A stretch of DNA of 64,000 nt. It comes from CAYQTE01 sp964420285. Its GTDB lineage: Bacteria > Planctomycetota > Phycisphaerae > Tepidisphaerales > Tepidisphaeraceae. Shown piece by piece: positions 51,699-61,252 of the stretch. Under the pieces are notes generated by a model, which had not been told where the DNA came from, ran no database searches, and worked only from the letters and a program-made list of their open reading frames with translations. The position numbers and the translations under genes are program-made. The first letter of the stretch is position 1. Each line of letters begins with the position of its first letter. The stretch spans positions 1 to 64,000 of the forward strand of contig CAYQTE010000018.1 in assembly GCA_964420285.1 (NCBI GenBank). The letters run 5' to 3'.

Positions 51699-54398
51699 AT
51701 GTTGCCTGCAATACATATTCGCCGCAGCCGCAAAAGGCGGGTCGGTCAAACGGCGGCGCGGCAGGGTGCCCCGGTTCGCCGGGCTGTTTATTGCGTCGAG
51801 AAATTTGAGCGGCGAGTGCTTCTGAGCGGCGGGAGTCTCTTTGTTTCCAACGGCGACGCCATCTACAAATACTCGGCCTCAGGCGCGCCCCAAGGCAGTC
51901 CATTGGTGTCATCGTTCGACGGCATCGGCATTGCCGTCGCCGGTTCGGACATTTTCGTCCTTACGCAATCGCCCGACGGTGTTGGTACGGTTGGTGAATA
52001 CACCACATCCGGGGCCACTGTTAATCGCGCCTTGATTACAGGCTTGATTGGACCGACGGCAATAGCGGCCTCAGGATCGGATCTGTTCGTGGCGAGCACT
52101 GGGCCCGCTGACAGTGCTACCAACCAGTTCGATGAGGGCGCAATTGGCGAATACAGCACGGCCGGTGCGATAGTAAACGCGGCACTCGTATCGGGGTTGG
52201 ATGGGCCGGTGGGCATTGCCGTGTCCGGCTCTGAACTGTTTGTGACCTCTGAAGGCCAGTTCACCTGTGCGATTGGCGCATATATGACGTCTGGCGCGGC
52301 AGTGAACGCTGCACTGGTCACCGGATATTCCGAGAACCCTGCCGGCGTCGTCGGGCTCTCGAACCCGTCCAGTATCGTTGTCTCAGGCCAAAACCTGTTT
52401 GTTGAGAATGGCGATTCAAATGATGCAGCGATCGCCGAATACACCACCGCCGGCGCGATCGTGAATCCTTCGGTAGTGCAGACCAGCGCGACGGCATTGG
52501 CTGTCTCGGGCTCGGACCTGTTTGCCGTGGAAGCTACCGCCGGGGCAGGATCGATTCACGAGTTTACGCTCTCTGGCGCGGCGGTGAACACCTTTGCGAG
52601 CTTTAGTGGCAGTGGCGGAGCCGTTGCCATGTCTGGATCGAATTTGTTCCTTATCAACGGCAACCAGATCGGCCAGTACACCGTCTCGGGCGCGACAGTG
52701 AACGCCTCGTTGATGACGTTTCCCACGTTTACCAACCCGGGTATTGCCGTCTCGGATTCGGACCTCTTTACCGCCAACTCCAACAACGGCACGGTTAGCG
52801 AATTCACGACATCCGGCGCGACGGTAAACTCCGCACTGATCTCAGGATTGCCACATTATATTACCCTAAGCGGGCGCTATACCCAGACACTACCCGGCGG
52901 TCCGCTTGCCATCGCCGTTTCCGGGGATGACCTTTTTGTCACCGTCTTGAACAATAACGGACAAAGCTGGATAGGCGAATACACGACCTCCGGTGCTACA
53001 GTGAACGCCAAGCTGGTGACCGGATTGCAAGGTGCCGTGACGGGCATCGCCGTGTCTGGCTCGGACATCTTTGTTGTGGAATCCGGCGTCGCGCCCAACG
53101 GCATAATAGGCGAATTCACGACATCCGGCGCTGTGGTGAACGCAGCGCTGGTCCCTGATTTGGGTACGGTCGGCGGGTCGTGCGGCGGCTTGGTCGTGTC
53201 CGGGTCGGACCTCTTTGTCGCTTACGGAGGCAAAGTCAGTGAATACACGACCTCTGGGGCAGCGGTGAACACATCAATTGTCTCCGAGCCAGTTGTTTTT
53301 TATGGCCTTGCCGTGCTCGGATCGGACGTGTTTGTCACGTACGCGAACACGGAACCCGACGGTTCCGGCAATTTTGTTGGTGAATACACCACCTCTGGTA
53401 CGGTCGTCAATGCAACGCTTATCTCGACGGGTTTCCCGTTGGGATTGGCGGCCGAAGCCGCCGGCCCTGCTTCCCAACTGGTCTTCGCCCAGCAGCCCTT
53501 TACCGTGGCCAGCGGAGCCGCGTTTAGCCCGACCGTCACTGTTGATGTGGAGGATGAAAACGGCAACATCGTCACCAGCGATGTCTCGGCTGTGACCATC
53601 GGCACCACCTCAGGCGGCGGGTCGCCACTATTGACCGGAACTACCTCCGCCCAGGCCATTAACGGTGTCGCGACCTTCAGCGACCTTGCTGTTAACACGC
53701 CGGGAACATACACGCTGACCGCAACCGACGGCTCACTGACTGGTGCGGCGTCAAGCTTATTCACGATACAAGCTTCGTTCGCCACGTTGACGGGCGGCAG
53801 CCTCCTCGTCCAGGGCACCGGCGGCAACGATGTCATCACCCTGCAAACCGATGGCGATGGCAACCTGACCGCGACGCTCAACGGCGTCACGTCGCAGTCG
53901 TTCCCTCTCACTTCGATCAACTCCATTGATGTTGAGGCTGGCGCGGGCAACGACTACGTCTCACTTGGCGCGGGTGTCCCCGGTTCCAGTGTCCAGGGTG
54001 GTCCCGGAGATGACACCATCTTGGGCGGTGCCGGCAATGACACACTCGGCGGCGGACAGGGCAACGATTCAGTCAATGGCGGCCCCGGCGACGATTCCAT
54101 CAAGGGCGGACAAGGTGACGACCTACTCTGCGGCGGAAAAGGCAACGACACAATCTTCGGCAGCCTCGGCAACGACACGCTCCGCGGCGGCCTCGGTGAC
54201 AACTCCCTCGACGGCGGGGCCGGCACAAATCAACTTTACGGCGGGCTGGGAAACAACGTCTTCTATGCTGTCGATGGAACCGCCGACCAGATTTTCGCCG
54301 GTGCGGCCACCAACGATAGCCTGTTTTATAGCACTACCGACAACCCCATTTTCGAATCGGGAACGATCCCGGCCGGGAATCAAACGCTCGTGAGTTGA
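51699..54398 (+). CDS. Planctomycete surface protein with propeller-like and RTX repeats
   Basis: An 899-residue protein. The N-terminus is basic (IRRSRKRRVG) and carries VEKFERRVLLSGG, the planctomycete LEPRxLLSG-type tract. Residues 45-590 are about twelve repeats of roughly 45 residues, each centred on [GS]EYTTSGATVNAxL followed by a GIAVSGSDLFV strand, a beta-propeller-like pattern. An Ig-like domain (QLVFAQQPFTVASG, then GTYTLTATDG) spans 600-690. The C-terminal 160 residues hold RTX-type calcium repeats (GGPGDD, GGAGND, GGQGND and more). It is probably secreted or cell-bound. GGAGG 8 nt before the ATG fixes the start. Confidence 0.85.
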   Translation: MLPAIHIRRSRKRRVGQTAARQGAPVRRAVYCVEKFERRVLLSGGSLFVSNGDAIYKYSASGAPQGSPLVSSFDGIGIAVAGSDIFVLTQSPDGVGTVGEYTTSGATVNRALITGLIGPTAIAASGSDLFVASTGPADSATNQFDEGAIGEYSTAGAIVNAALVSGLDGPVGIAVSGSELFVTSEGQFTCAIGAYMTSGAAVNAALVTGYSENPAGVVGLSNPSSIVVSGQNLFVENGDSNDAAIAEYTTAGAIVNPSVVQTSATALAVSGSDLFAVEATAGAGSIHEFTLSGAAVNTFASFSGSGGAVAMSGSNLFLINGNQIGQYTVSGATVNASLMTFPTFTNPGIAVSDSDLFTANSNNGTVSEFTTSGATVNSALISGLPHYITLSGRYTQTLPGGPLAIAVSGDDLFVTVLNNNGQSWIGEYTTSGATVNAKLVTGLQGAVTGIAVSGSDIFVVESGVAPNGIIGEFTTSGAVVNAALVPDLGTVGGSCGGLVVSGSDLFVAYGGKVSEYTTSGAAVNTSIVSEPVVFYGLAVLGSDVFVTYANTEPDGSGNFVGEYTTSGTVVNATLISTGFPLGLAAEAAGPASQLVFAQQPFTVASGAAFSPTVTVDVEDENGNIVTSDVSAVTIGTTSGGGSPLLTGTTSAQAINGVATFSDLAVNTPGTYTLTATDGSLTGAASSLFTIQASFATLTGGSLLVQGTGGNDVITLQTDGDGNLTATLNGVTSQSFPLTSINSIDVEAGAGNDYVSLGAGVPGSSVQGGPGDDTILGGAGNDTLGGGQGNDSVNGGPGDDSIKGGQGDDLLCGGKGNDTIFGSLGNDTLRGGLGDNSLDGGAGTNQLYGGLGNNVFYAVDGTADQIFAGAATNDSLFYSTTDNPIFESGTIPAGNQTLVS

Positions 54399-54482
54399 GA
54401 AACGGGGTGGGTGCAAAAAGCGGAATCGGTCAAGATTCTATGCAATATCGCAGCTTGTTGGATGTTATTATAGGGAGCGGCT

Positions 54483-57400
54483 ATGACCGATTTGTCGCAC
54501 GATCAATCACTGCTGGCGATCGAGGATACTCTCGATCTCGTGGGGCAGAAATACCGCGTTCAGCGGTTGGTCGCCGGGGTGATCCATTTTGTGGCGGCGG
54601 GCGTTGTGCTCACTGTGGCGGCGACGCTGGCGGCGCATACGCTGGGGCAAGGGCGAATCACGCAGGCGATCGCGCTGGCGTGGGGTCTGTCGCTGGCGAC
54701 TATGGCGGCCGTGTGGATCGGGCGGCCGTTGCTGTTTCGGCCGAGGCCGCTGGAAATGGCCCGGCTGGTCGAGGGCCGGATTGACGGCCTGTGTAATGGT
54801 TTGACCAACAGCCTGCTGCTTTCGCGGGCCGATGATCTGGCCGGCAGCCCGTTTCTACCCTCCATTTTCCGCGAGATCGCGGTGATGCTGGCGGATCGTC
54901 CCGTGGCGGCCGCCATCCGCTGGTCGGATCTGCGCGTGCGGGCGATCTGGCTGGGCGCGATCGCACTTCCATTCGCCGTCGCCGCCGTTGCCATGCCGGC
55001 GAAAGTCGCGCACGGCTGGGCACAGATGTTTCGGCCGGGCGCGTTCGTCCCGGCGATCGGATCAATGCACCTCATCAACGTCGATCCCGGCGATACGTCT
55101 CGCGTCTCCGGCCAGCCACTGGAAATCGCCATCGACGCCGCCGGCATTCTTCCGGCGCCACCGGCGCGCTTGATCTTCGATTCGGCCATCGACACACAAA
55201 CGCTGCCGCCAACCATGCAGGGCGACGGCCAGGCGGTACGATACGGCTACCGCATCGATCACGTCGACCAGCCGTTCAAATACCGCGTCGAGGTCGGCGG
55301 CACTCAGTCCCCCTGGTACAGCGTCAGCCTTCGCCAACAGATTCGCCTGAGCAGCTTGAAATTGACCGCCACGCCGCCGACCTACATCAATCAGTCGGTG
55401 CCGATGCCGACGATCGACCCGGCCAATCCGAACTCGACGCCGGTTTCCGTTCCGCAGGGAACATCGGTTCACATTGTGGCGGCATTGGACGTTCCGGCCA
55501 GAAGTGCCATGCTGGCCGCCGGTGATGCCCCGCCGGTCGCGATGACCGCCGTTGATGCCGGCACGTTCATCGCCGATCTCGTGGTGCTTGACGACACGCC
55601 GGTGCAGATTCTTCCCACGGACGGCGGGCAGGTTCTGGCCAAGCTGCCGGAATCGCCGCTGCTGATTCACTGCCGCAAGGATCAGCCTCCAACGATCCGC
55701 ATGATCTGGCCAAAGGAGGACAGTTCGGTTGCGCCCGATGCACCGCTGCATATCACGGCCGCACTGGGCGACGATTGGGGCGTCACGCGATGCCGCGTGC
55801 TCACCGCCACCAGCGCCGATGAGCCGATGACGCCCGCCGCCACCGTGAATTTCCCGGACAACAAGCCATCGCAGAGCGTCGATGTAACACTGCAAATACC
55901 CGCCGCACAGCGTACGAGCAATTCACGTCTTTTCGTGCAGATTGAGGCCACCGACAATCGCAATCTGCTGTCGGTGATAAAAGATGGCGGACCGCAGACG
56001 GCGCTGGGGCCGAAGATCCAAATCCGCTTTATTGATCCGGCCGCCATACAGAAACAGCTCACCGAGCAGGCCGATCAGCTTCGGGATCGCCTCTTGCAGA
56101 TGCTCCAGATGCAGCAGTCGCTCAACGATCAGGCCATTGCCTGGAAACCGGCCGACAAGCCGGCGATGACGAAAATCGGCTCGGGCCAGACCGATCTGCG
56201 ACAGCTCATGGTCGATACCGCAGCCGCGCCGCTCTATAACGGCGACACCCGCGCGGTCCAGAAGACTCTTCAGCTTCTGGCCGTCAACCCGGCCCAGGAG
56301 GCGATCGATATCTCCGCCGCGGCTGCCGTTGAACCCGACACCACGCAAAAGCAGAAACTCGACGATGACTTGCAGTCGCGGCAGCGGACGATCATCTCGA
56401 CGCTGCACACGCTTTTGGGAACGGTGAGCACCGCCCGGGCCGCCGCGACCCAGCCCACCACGCGCACGGCCGATCCGCTGCTCAGCGAGGCCGACGCCCT
56501 GCGCAATCTCGATCAGGCTCTCCAGCAGTTCATGAAGGAGCAGCAGCGTATTCTCGATCAGCAGGCCTCGCTGGCCAAGAAAGCGGTCGACAACTTCGAT
56601 CAGCAGGACAAGGACAAGCTCGACCAGCTCAAGATGGACGAGCAAAACCTCGACGCCTTCATGCAGAAACAGGTCGTCGATTATTCCAAGAACGGCGAGC
56701 AGGACATGTCCAATCCCAACATGCTCCGCGACCTCATGGAAACCTACGACGAAGTCACGCTGGCGGCCAATGCGCTCAAGACCCCGGCCAACGAGACAGC
56801 CGTTCCGCTGGAGGAAAGCGGTCTGGAGTTGGCCAAGAAGCTCGACAGCAACATCGAGAAATGGCTGGCCAACGTGCCCGATCACACCGATTGGAGCATG
56901 GAAGACCCCGTCACCAAGACCGAAGCCCCGCTGCCGGAACTTCCGCAGAACTTGCAGGATCTGGTTGGTGATCTGCTCGAACAGCAGGAGGATCTGCTTC
57001 AGGACGCGCAGGACGCCAATTCCAACTGGCACGATTCGATCAACAAGGGCAATGGCTGGGATGCGCTGGACGGGCCGATCTCCGACAATTCCGCTGCCGG
57101 CGTCACTGGCAATAATCTCCCCAACGACAACACCATGCAGGGTCGCAGCGGCGAAGGACGCACCGGCCAGAGCGAAGGTGAATTCGTCGGCGATTCGGCC
57201 GTCGGAAAGGGCGGCCGCAATACGCCCACGCGCCTCGATCCCACTCCGTTCCAGCAGGGCGTCGTCAACGACACGAGCAAAGACCCCACCGGGGGGGCGA
57301 CAGGCGGCGGCAAGCTCAGCGGCCAGGGCGCTGCCGGATTGGAAGGGCCCGTCCCGCCGCCGCAGCAAAAGGAAGCCATGCAGCGGCTGGCCCAGAACGA

Positions 57401-57740
57401 GGCCCAGATTCGCAACGAGGCCGAGCGGCTCAATCTCGATTACCAGCTCGATCACTACGACAGCTTCCGCATGCTCGATTCGATCGCCCTGATGCGCCGC
57501 CTGGAATCCGATTTCCAGGCCAACCGCTATGACAATGTCCTGCAGCGAAAGGATGTTCTGCTGAACGATCTGGAAACGTCGCGTCTGCTGCTGGGCGGCC
57601 AGACACTCGTGCAGCACGATGCCACGCCGACCGGCAATCTCAAGCTCCAGCAGGATATCTCCGACTCGATGAAGGGCACGCTTCCCCCCGCATGGTCCGA
57701 CGCGCTGAAACAGTATTATCAGAAACTCTCAAGCCAATAG
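54483..57740 (+). CDS. Large DUF4175-like membrane protein
   Basis: A 1085-residue protein. Membrane helices are expected at residues 28-52 (VAGVIHFVAAGVVLTVAATL), 60-83 (IALAWGLSLATMAAVWI) and 155-175 (AIWLGAIALPFAVAAVAM). A region of Ig-like strands follows, then from about 520 a long coiled-coil section rich in Gln and Asp. The C-terminal part is low complexity. It resembles the DUF4175 group, whose members are large planctomycete or proteobacterial envelope proteins of unknown function. It follows the surface-protein gene by 84 nt and a TATTAT box with GGGAG site. Confidence 0.65.
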   Translation: MTDLSHDQSLLAIEDTLDLVGQKYRVQRLVAGVIHFVAAGVVLTVAATLAAHTLGQGRITQAIALAWGLSLATMAAVWIGRPLLFRPRPLEMARLVEGRIDGLCNGLTNSLLLSRADDLAGSPFLPSIFREIAVMLADRPVAAAIRWSDLRVRAIWLGAIALPFAVAAVAMPAKVAHGWAQMFRPGAFVPAIGSMHLINVDPGDTSRVSGQPLEIAIDAAGILPAPPARLIFDSAIDTQTLPPTMQGDGQAVRYGYRIDHVDQPFKYRVEVGGTQSPWYSVSLRQQIRLSSLKLTATPPTYINQSVPMPTIDPANPNSTPVSVPQGTSVHIVAALDVPARSAMLAAGDAPPVAMTAVDAGTFIADLVVLDDTPVQILPTDGGQVLAKLPESPLLIHCRKDQPPTIRMIWPKEDSSVAPDAPLHITAALGDDWGVTRCRVLTATSADEPMTPAATVNFPDNKPSQSVDVTLQIPAAQRTSNSRLFVQIEATDNRNLLSVIKDGGPQTALGPKIQIRFIDPAAIQKQLTEQADQLRDRLLQMLQMQQSLNDQAIAWKPADKPAMTKIGSGQTDLRQLMVDTAAAPLYNGDTRAVQKTLQLLAVNPAQEAIDISAAAAVEPDTTQKQKLDDDLQSRQRTIISTLHTLLGTVSTARAAATQPTTRTADPLLSEADALRNLDQALQQFMKEQQRILDQQASLAKKAVDNFDQQDKDKLDQLKMDEQNLDAFMQKQVVDYSKNGEQDMSNPNMLRDLMETYDEVTLAANALKTPANETAVPLEESGLELAKKLDSNIEKWLANVPDHTDWSMEDPVTKTEAPLPELPQNLQDLVGDLLEQQEDLLQDAQDANSNWHDSINKGNGWDALDGPISDNSAAGVTGNNLPNDNTMQGRSGEGRTGQSEGEFVGDSAVGKGGRNTPTRLDPTPFQQGVVNDTSKDPTGGATGGGKLSGQGAAGLEGPVPPPQQKEAMQRLAQNEAQIRNEAERLNLDYQLDHYDSFRMLDSIALMRRLESDFQANRYDNVLQRKDVLLNDLETSRLLLGGQTLVQHDATPTGNLKLQQDISDSMKGTLPPAWSDALKQYYQKLSSQ

Positions 57741-57773
57741 GGCGGCGCGATCCGGCACCCCGTTGCCCAGCGG

Positions 57774-59849
57774 CTACTGATCCACGATCTTCACCACCGT
57801 GGCGACATCTCCGCTGACCTTGACGACGATATACGGCCGCAGAGTTTCGTCCCATCCCTTGTTGCGTGTCTGCACCTGCTCCTGGGTCAGTGTGGTCTGG
57901 CCGGGATAAAACGCGAATCGCACACCGGGAAGCTTCTCGGCCACCATCATATCCAGCGGATATTCCCAGTCGTCGCCGCCGTCGATAATGCCGATCTGGC
58001 GGCAGTGATGGGCATCGGCCACTTTGGTCGCCTCTCGAAACCAGTACAGCAGGTTTGGATGGGCGACGAAAAGGCGGGTGTCGTGGTCGTGAAGGAAAAT
58101 CGAGTTGTCGCCAACCAGGGGATGGGAATAGTTCGTGAGTACGACCGGCACGCTCAACCAGGGAAGCAGTGCGGCAATCACCAGCGCCAGCTTGCGATTC
58201 ATGTGCCGTTCCAGCGCGATGCCCACCAGTGGCGCCGCCGTGATCATGATCGGCAGATGTAGCCGCGCGTGCCACGGCTGCCAGCGCAGCTCGTAACAGA
58301 ACGCCATCGCGGCGGCCAAAATCCCCAGGCCATAGATGGCGGCCTTCCCGCTGGCGCGACAATGCACCAGGATCAGAACCGCCGCCAAAAAAATGAGCAG
58401 CAGTTGCACCGGATTTGGCGCGGCGTCCTCGGTATTCCACAGCAGGCTGCGAAGCTGAAATATCGCCGGGGTCCGCTGCAGCGTCGTGGCCGGGTTGTCC
58501 GCGTCCAGCCCAAGCCAACCATGCACCGCCCGGATCGCCTGCTCAATACGGCCGGTGTAATCGTCCGAGGGGAGTATCAATTCCACGCCGATGTTGCGAA
58601 GCAGATTCGACGCAATTGTCCCTACCGTGCGCTGGCTGTTGATGTACTCATCGGCTCCGCGCGCACCCGAACCGCCGGTCCCGATCAGCGTGTGTGTGAA
58701 CCGCATGTTGCGAACATACATCGGCGCGTTCAGCGCCACCGCCAGGATCGCCACAACCGCCAGCGGCGCCACCGCCCGCCATGTGCGAAGCCACATGAGT
58801 CCCAGCAAAAGCGCCACAACCGCCGGGGCGGCGAAGAGGTAATTGGTTGTCTTGGTGAGCATGGCCATTCCCAGCGTCCCTGCGCAAAACAGGATGTTCA
58901 CCCATTGCATATCTCGCTGGTCGCGCCGAGCACCGACGAGTGTGCGCAAAACCGCCCAGGCCAGCGCCACGATCCAGAATGCGGCCACCAGATCGTTTTG
59001 CGTTGTCACCGCCTGCAAACAAGCCATCGGCAATGTGCCCGCCACGACGGCCGCTATCACCTGCCCGACCACATCCGCGCCCAGCAAACCCGCTATAGCC
59101 GAAACGCCAATGATGCAGCCACACCACGCGAACCACTGCACGAAGTCCGCAAGGTCGTCATCGCCGGTGAGTATCTGCAAGTGCAGGATGATGTATTCCG
59201 CCGCGGGCGGCATGTCGAGCTGGCGGGCGATGGCGGTCGGATAAAAGGCGACGTTGCCGTCCTGAATCCAGTGCAGGATGCGCGGCATGTGATAGACCAT
59301 CGCGTCGTAATTGTTGGGCGGACCGCGAAACGCCACAACCGCCAGCGTCGCCCCGATCACCGCCAGCGGCGTCAACATCACCCATGCCAGCGCGCTGTCG
59401 GCCACATATTTCACACCCGGCTCATCCGAGTCTTCCTGGGTCCGCGAATTCTTGCGACTGCGGTGCTGCCGCCATAGCGCCACCAGCAGAACCGCATCCA
59501 CCACGATCCATCCCGTCATCACCCAGACAAACACGATCCGATTGGCGATGCTGAGCGACTCGGTCATCGCAACCAAAATCACGCCCCACGTCGTGGAGGC
59601 GGCGAGAAATCCGTCACGCCAGCCGTCGAGTCTGGTACGCCACAGTTTCCACAATAAACCGAATGCCAGCAGTGCGATGATGACCGCCAAGTGTCTCTCC
59701 CAATGCGCTTCCGAACGCGGCCGGGCCGGCAGCCACGGCCTAAAGACGATTCTACGACGCCTCACTCGCGGAAAGTAGCGCCCCGAAGGCGGATTATTTG
59801 AAAAGCGACCGGTGGCCGAGATATCCGTTTTCGACAGTCCGTCGGTCAA
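57774..59849 (-). CDS. GT39-like polytopic glycosyltransferase
   Basis: A 691-residue membrane protein with about ten hydrophobic helices (LAVIIALLAFGLLWKLW, ALAWVMLTPLAVIGATLAVV, IIGVSAIAGLLGADVVGQVI and others). The periplasmic loop NNYDAMVYHMPRILHWIQDG is the conserved loop of the GT39/ArnT-type group and holds the likely catalytic Asp. It would use a lipid-linked sugar to glycosylate a lipid or protein. The TTG at 59849 overlaps the preceding stop (TTGA), which supports coupling to the DUF3142 gene. Confidence 0.75.
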   Translation of the reverse strand: MTDGLSKTDISATGRFSNNPPSGRYFPRVRRRRIVFRPWLPARPRSEAHWERHLAVIIALLAFGLLWKLWRTRLDGWRDGFLAASTTWGVILVAMTESLSIANRIVFVWVMTGWIVVDAVLLVALWRQHRSRKNSRTQEDSDEPGVKYVADSALAWVMLTPLAVIGATLAVVAFRGPPNNYDAMVYHMPRILHWIQDGNVAFYPTAIARQLDMPPAAEYIILHLQILTGDDDLADFVQWFAWCGCIIGVSAIAGLLGADVVGQVIAAVVAGTLPMACLQAVTTQNDLVAAFWIVALAWAVLRTLVGARRDQRDMQWVNILFCAGTLGMAMLTKTTNYLFAAPAVVALLLGLMWLRTWRAVAPLAVVAILAVALNAPMYVRNMRFTHTLIGTGGSGARGADEYINSQRTVGTIASNLLRNIGVELILPSDDYTGRIEQAIRAVHGWLGLDADNPATTLQRTPAIFQLRSLLWNTEDAAPNPVQLLLIFLAAVLILVHCRASGKAAIYGLGILAAAMAFCYELRWQPWHARLHLPIMITAAPLVGIALERHMNRKLALVIAALLPWLSVPVVLTNYSHPLVGDNSIFLHDHDTRLFVAHPNLLYWFREATKVADAHHCRQIGIIDGGDDWEYPLDMMVAEKLPGVRFAFYPGQTTLTQEQVQTRNKGWDETLRPYIVVKVSGDVATVVKIVDQ

Positions 59850-61216
59850 TGTCCGCTGCCGGCCGCGACGTCGCGCGCGATCGGACCGAGCGACGCCGTC
59901 GGCGACCCAGAACCACTCAAACGTACCCAGCCAACCGTGCGCGTCTCACCCGGAGGCAGTAGCTTGCTGGATGTGTCACCGGCCGGCCGCAGCAACACCT
60001 GGTGCGAACGTGGGTCGTCGACGTGCGTGAATCCGCCTAATCCGTCGGCCGCCACGAGTCCGGCGTCCGTCTGCCAGGCAATCGAAACCTCATCCGTCAG
60101 CGGGGCATCATCATCCCCTAAGTTCGTCAGCTCGAACTCCCACAAGGCGGTCGAAACCTGTTGTGCGGTAACCGTCAAATGCGCGGCGGGCGCTCGGCCG
60201 GACATCACCGCCGCCAGCGTCGGCCAGCGCCAATTGAGTTGATCGGAATCGACCGGCAGGCGATACCAGATGATACCGTGCAATTCCGGCGGGCGATCCG
60301 CCGCGAGGCTTTGCACGAGCGCCGCCAGCGCCTGTGGATCGGCACGCAGTGTCCGCCAGGTTGTGGCCTGGGGCCAGGGATTGTCCACCGATTCGGCCAG
60401 AAGCCCAAGGAGCTTTCCCTGTGCGTCAAAGCCGGCCAGATACGTGTATGTCGGCAGCGCAACCATGAACGGGACATGCACCCGGCTGGCCAATTCGATA
60501 TCGCGCCGGGCCTCGGCGGTGTCGCACAGCGGCGAAAGCGAATCGGGCCCCACGGGCTGATGCAGCGCGTGAACCTGCAGCACGAACGACCCGGCCTGGC
60601 GCGCCAGCGGCTCAAACGCCGTCTGATTCAGCCAACTGGGCAGCGCGGTGATCGTCACCGCGATCGGGTGATCCGGTGATTGCGCCGCAACGGCCAATTG
60701 CACCATCCGCACCCAGTTGCAGAACGGCGTCAGCCGCGAATCCGGACAGTCAAAATCGATCTGGAACTCATCGATCGGGAGCTGGTTTCGCTGTGCGGCC
60801 GCGATGGCGTCGCGAGCGGCCGCCGCGATCGCCTTTGATGCCGCGGAATCCGCCCCAAAGGGATCGACCGCCGCGGACGAAATCGGCCCGATGCGAAGAA
60901 CCAGACCGATCGACCGATGGCTGTCGCGCACGGCCGAGGCATCGAACGCAACAGTCGAGGTCTGTATCGCGTCGCCGTGGAACGAAATTTCCGCCGCGAG
61001 AATATCCAGACGCGAAAACGCGTCGCCGCGTTCGAGAACCGCCTGGCGAACGGTATCGATCCAATCGCGCTGGAAGACATAAGCCTGTTGCGGCAGGGGA
61101 CCGGCGGCGCGGGGCGGGCGATGTGAAATGATCCAGAGCCAGGCCCCCAGTCCGACGACGGCGCACGCCGCGATCGCGCCGGCGCGCTGGCGATATTTCC
61201 ATTCGAGAACAACCAT
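59846..61216 (-). CDS. DUF3142 family protein
   Basis: A 456-residue protein with an N-terminal membrane helix (AIAACAVVGLGAWLWII). The next 250 residues match the DUF3142 TIM-barrel-like family (QAYVFQRDWIDTVRQAV, DEFQIDFDCPDSRLTPF, VPFMVALPTYTYLAGF and HGIIWYRLPVDSD). The IDFDC core holds an acidic pair that suggests a hydrolase. The C-terminal 150 residues read as a beta domain. The substrate is unknown, and the coupling to the GT39-like gene suggests a role in envelope glycans. Confidence 0.75.
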   Translation of the reverse strand: MVVLEWKYRQRAGAIAACAVVGLGAWLWIISHRPPRAAGPLPQQAYVFQRDWIDTVRQAVLERGDAFSRLDILAAEISFHGDAIQTSTVAFDASAVRDSHRSIGLVLRIGPISSAAVDPFGADSAASKAIAAAARDAIAAAQRNQLPIDEFQIDFDCPDSRLTPFCNWVRMVQLAVAAQSPDHPIAVTITALPSWLNQTAFEPLARQAGSFVLQVHALHQPVGPDSLSPLCDTAEARRDIELASRVHVPFMVALPTYTYLAGFDAQGKLLGLLAESVDNPWPQATTWRTLRADPQALAALVQSLAADRPPELHGIIWYRLPVDSDQLNWRWPTLAAVMSGRAPAAHLTVTAQQVSTALWEFELTNLGDDDAPLTDEVSIAWQTDAGLVAADGLGGFTHVDDPRSHQVLLRPAGDTSSKLLPPGETRTVGWVRLSGSGSPTASLGPIARDVAAGSGH

Positions 61217-61252
61217 GCCGTTTGTCCGGAAAACCCGACTCCCGCGGTGATC

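Noticed and set aside
55923..57617. Minus-strand open frame of 564 codons
   Set aside because: Antisense to the DUF4175-like gene; composition and lack of motifs show it is a shadow.
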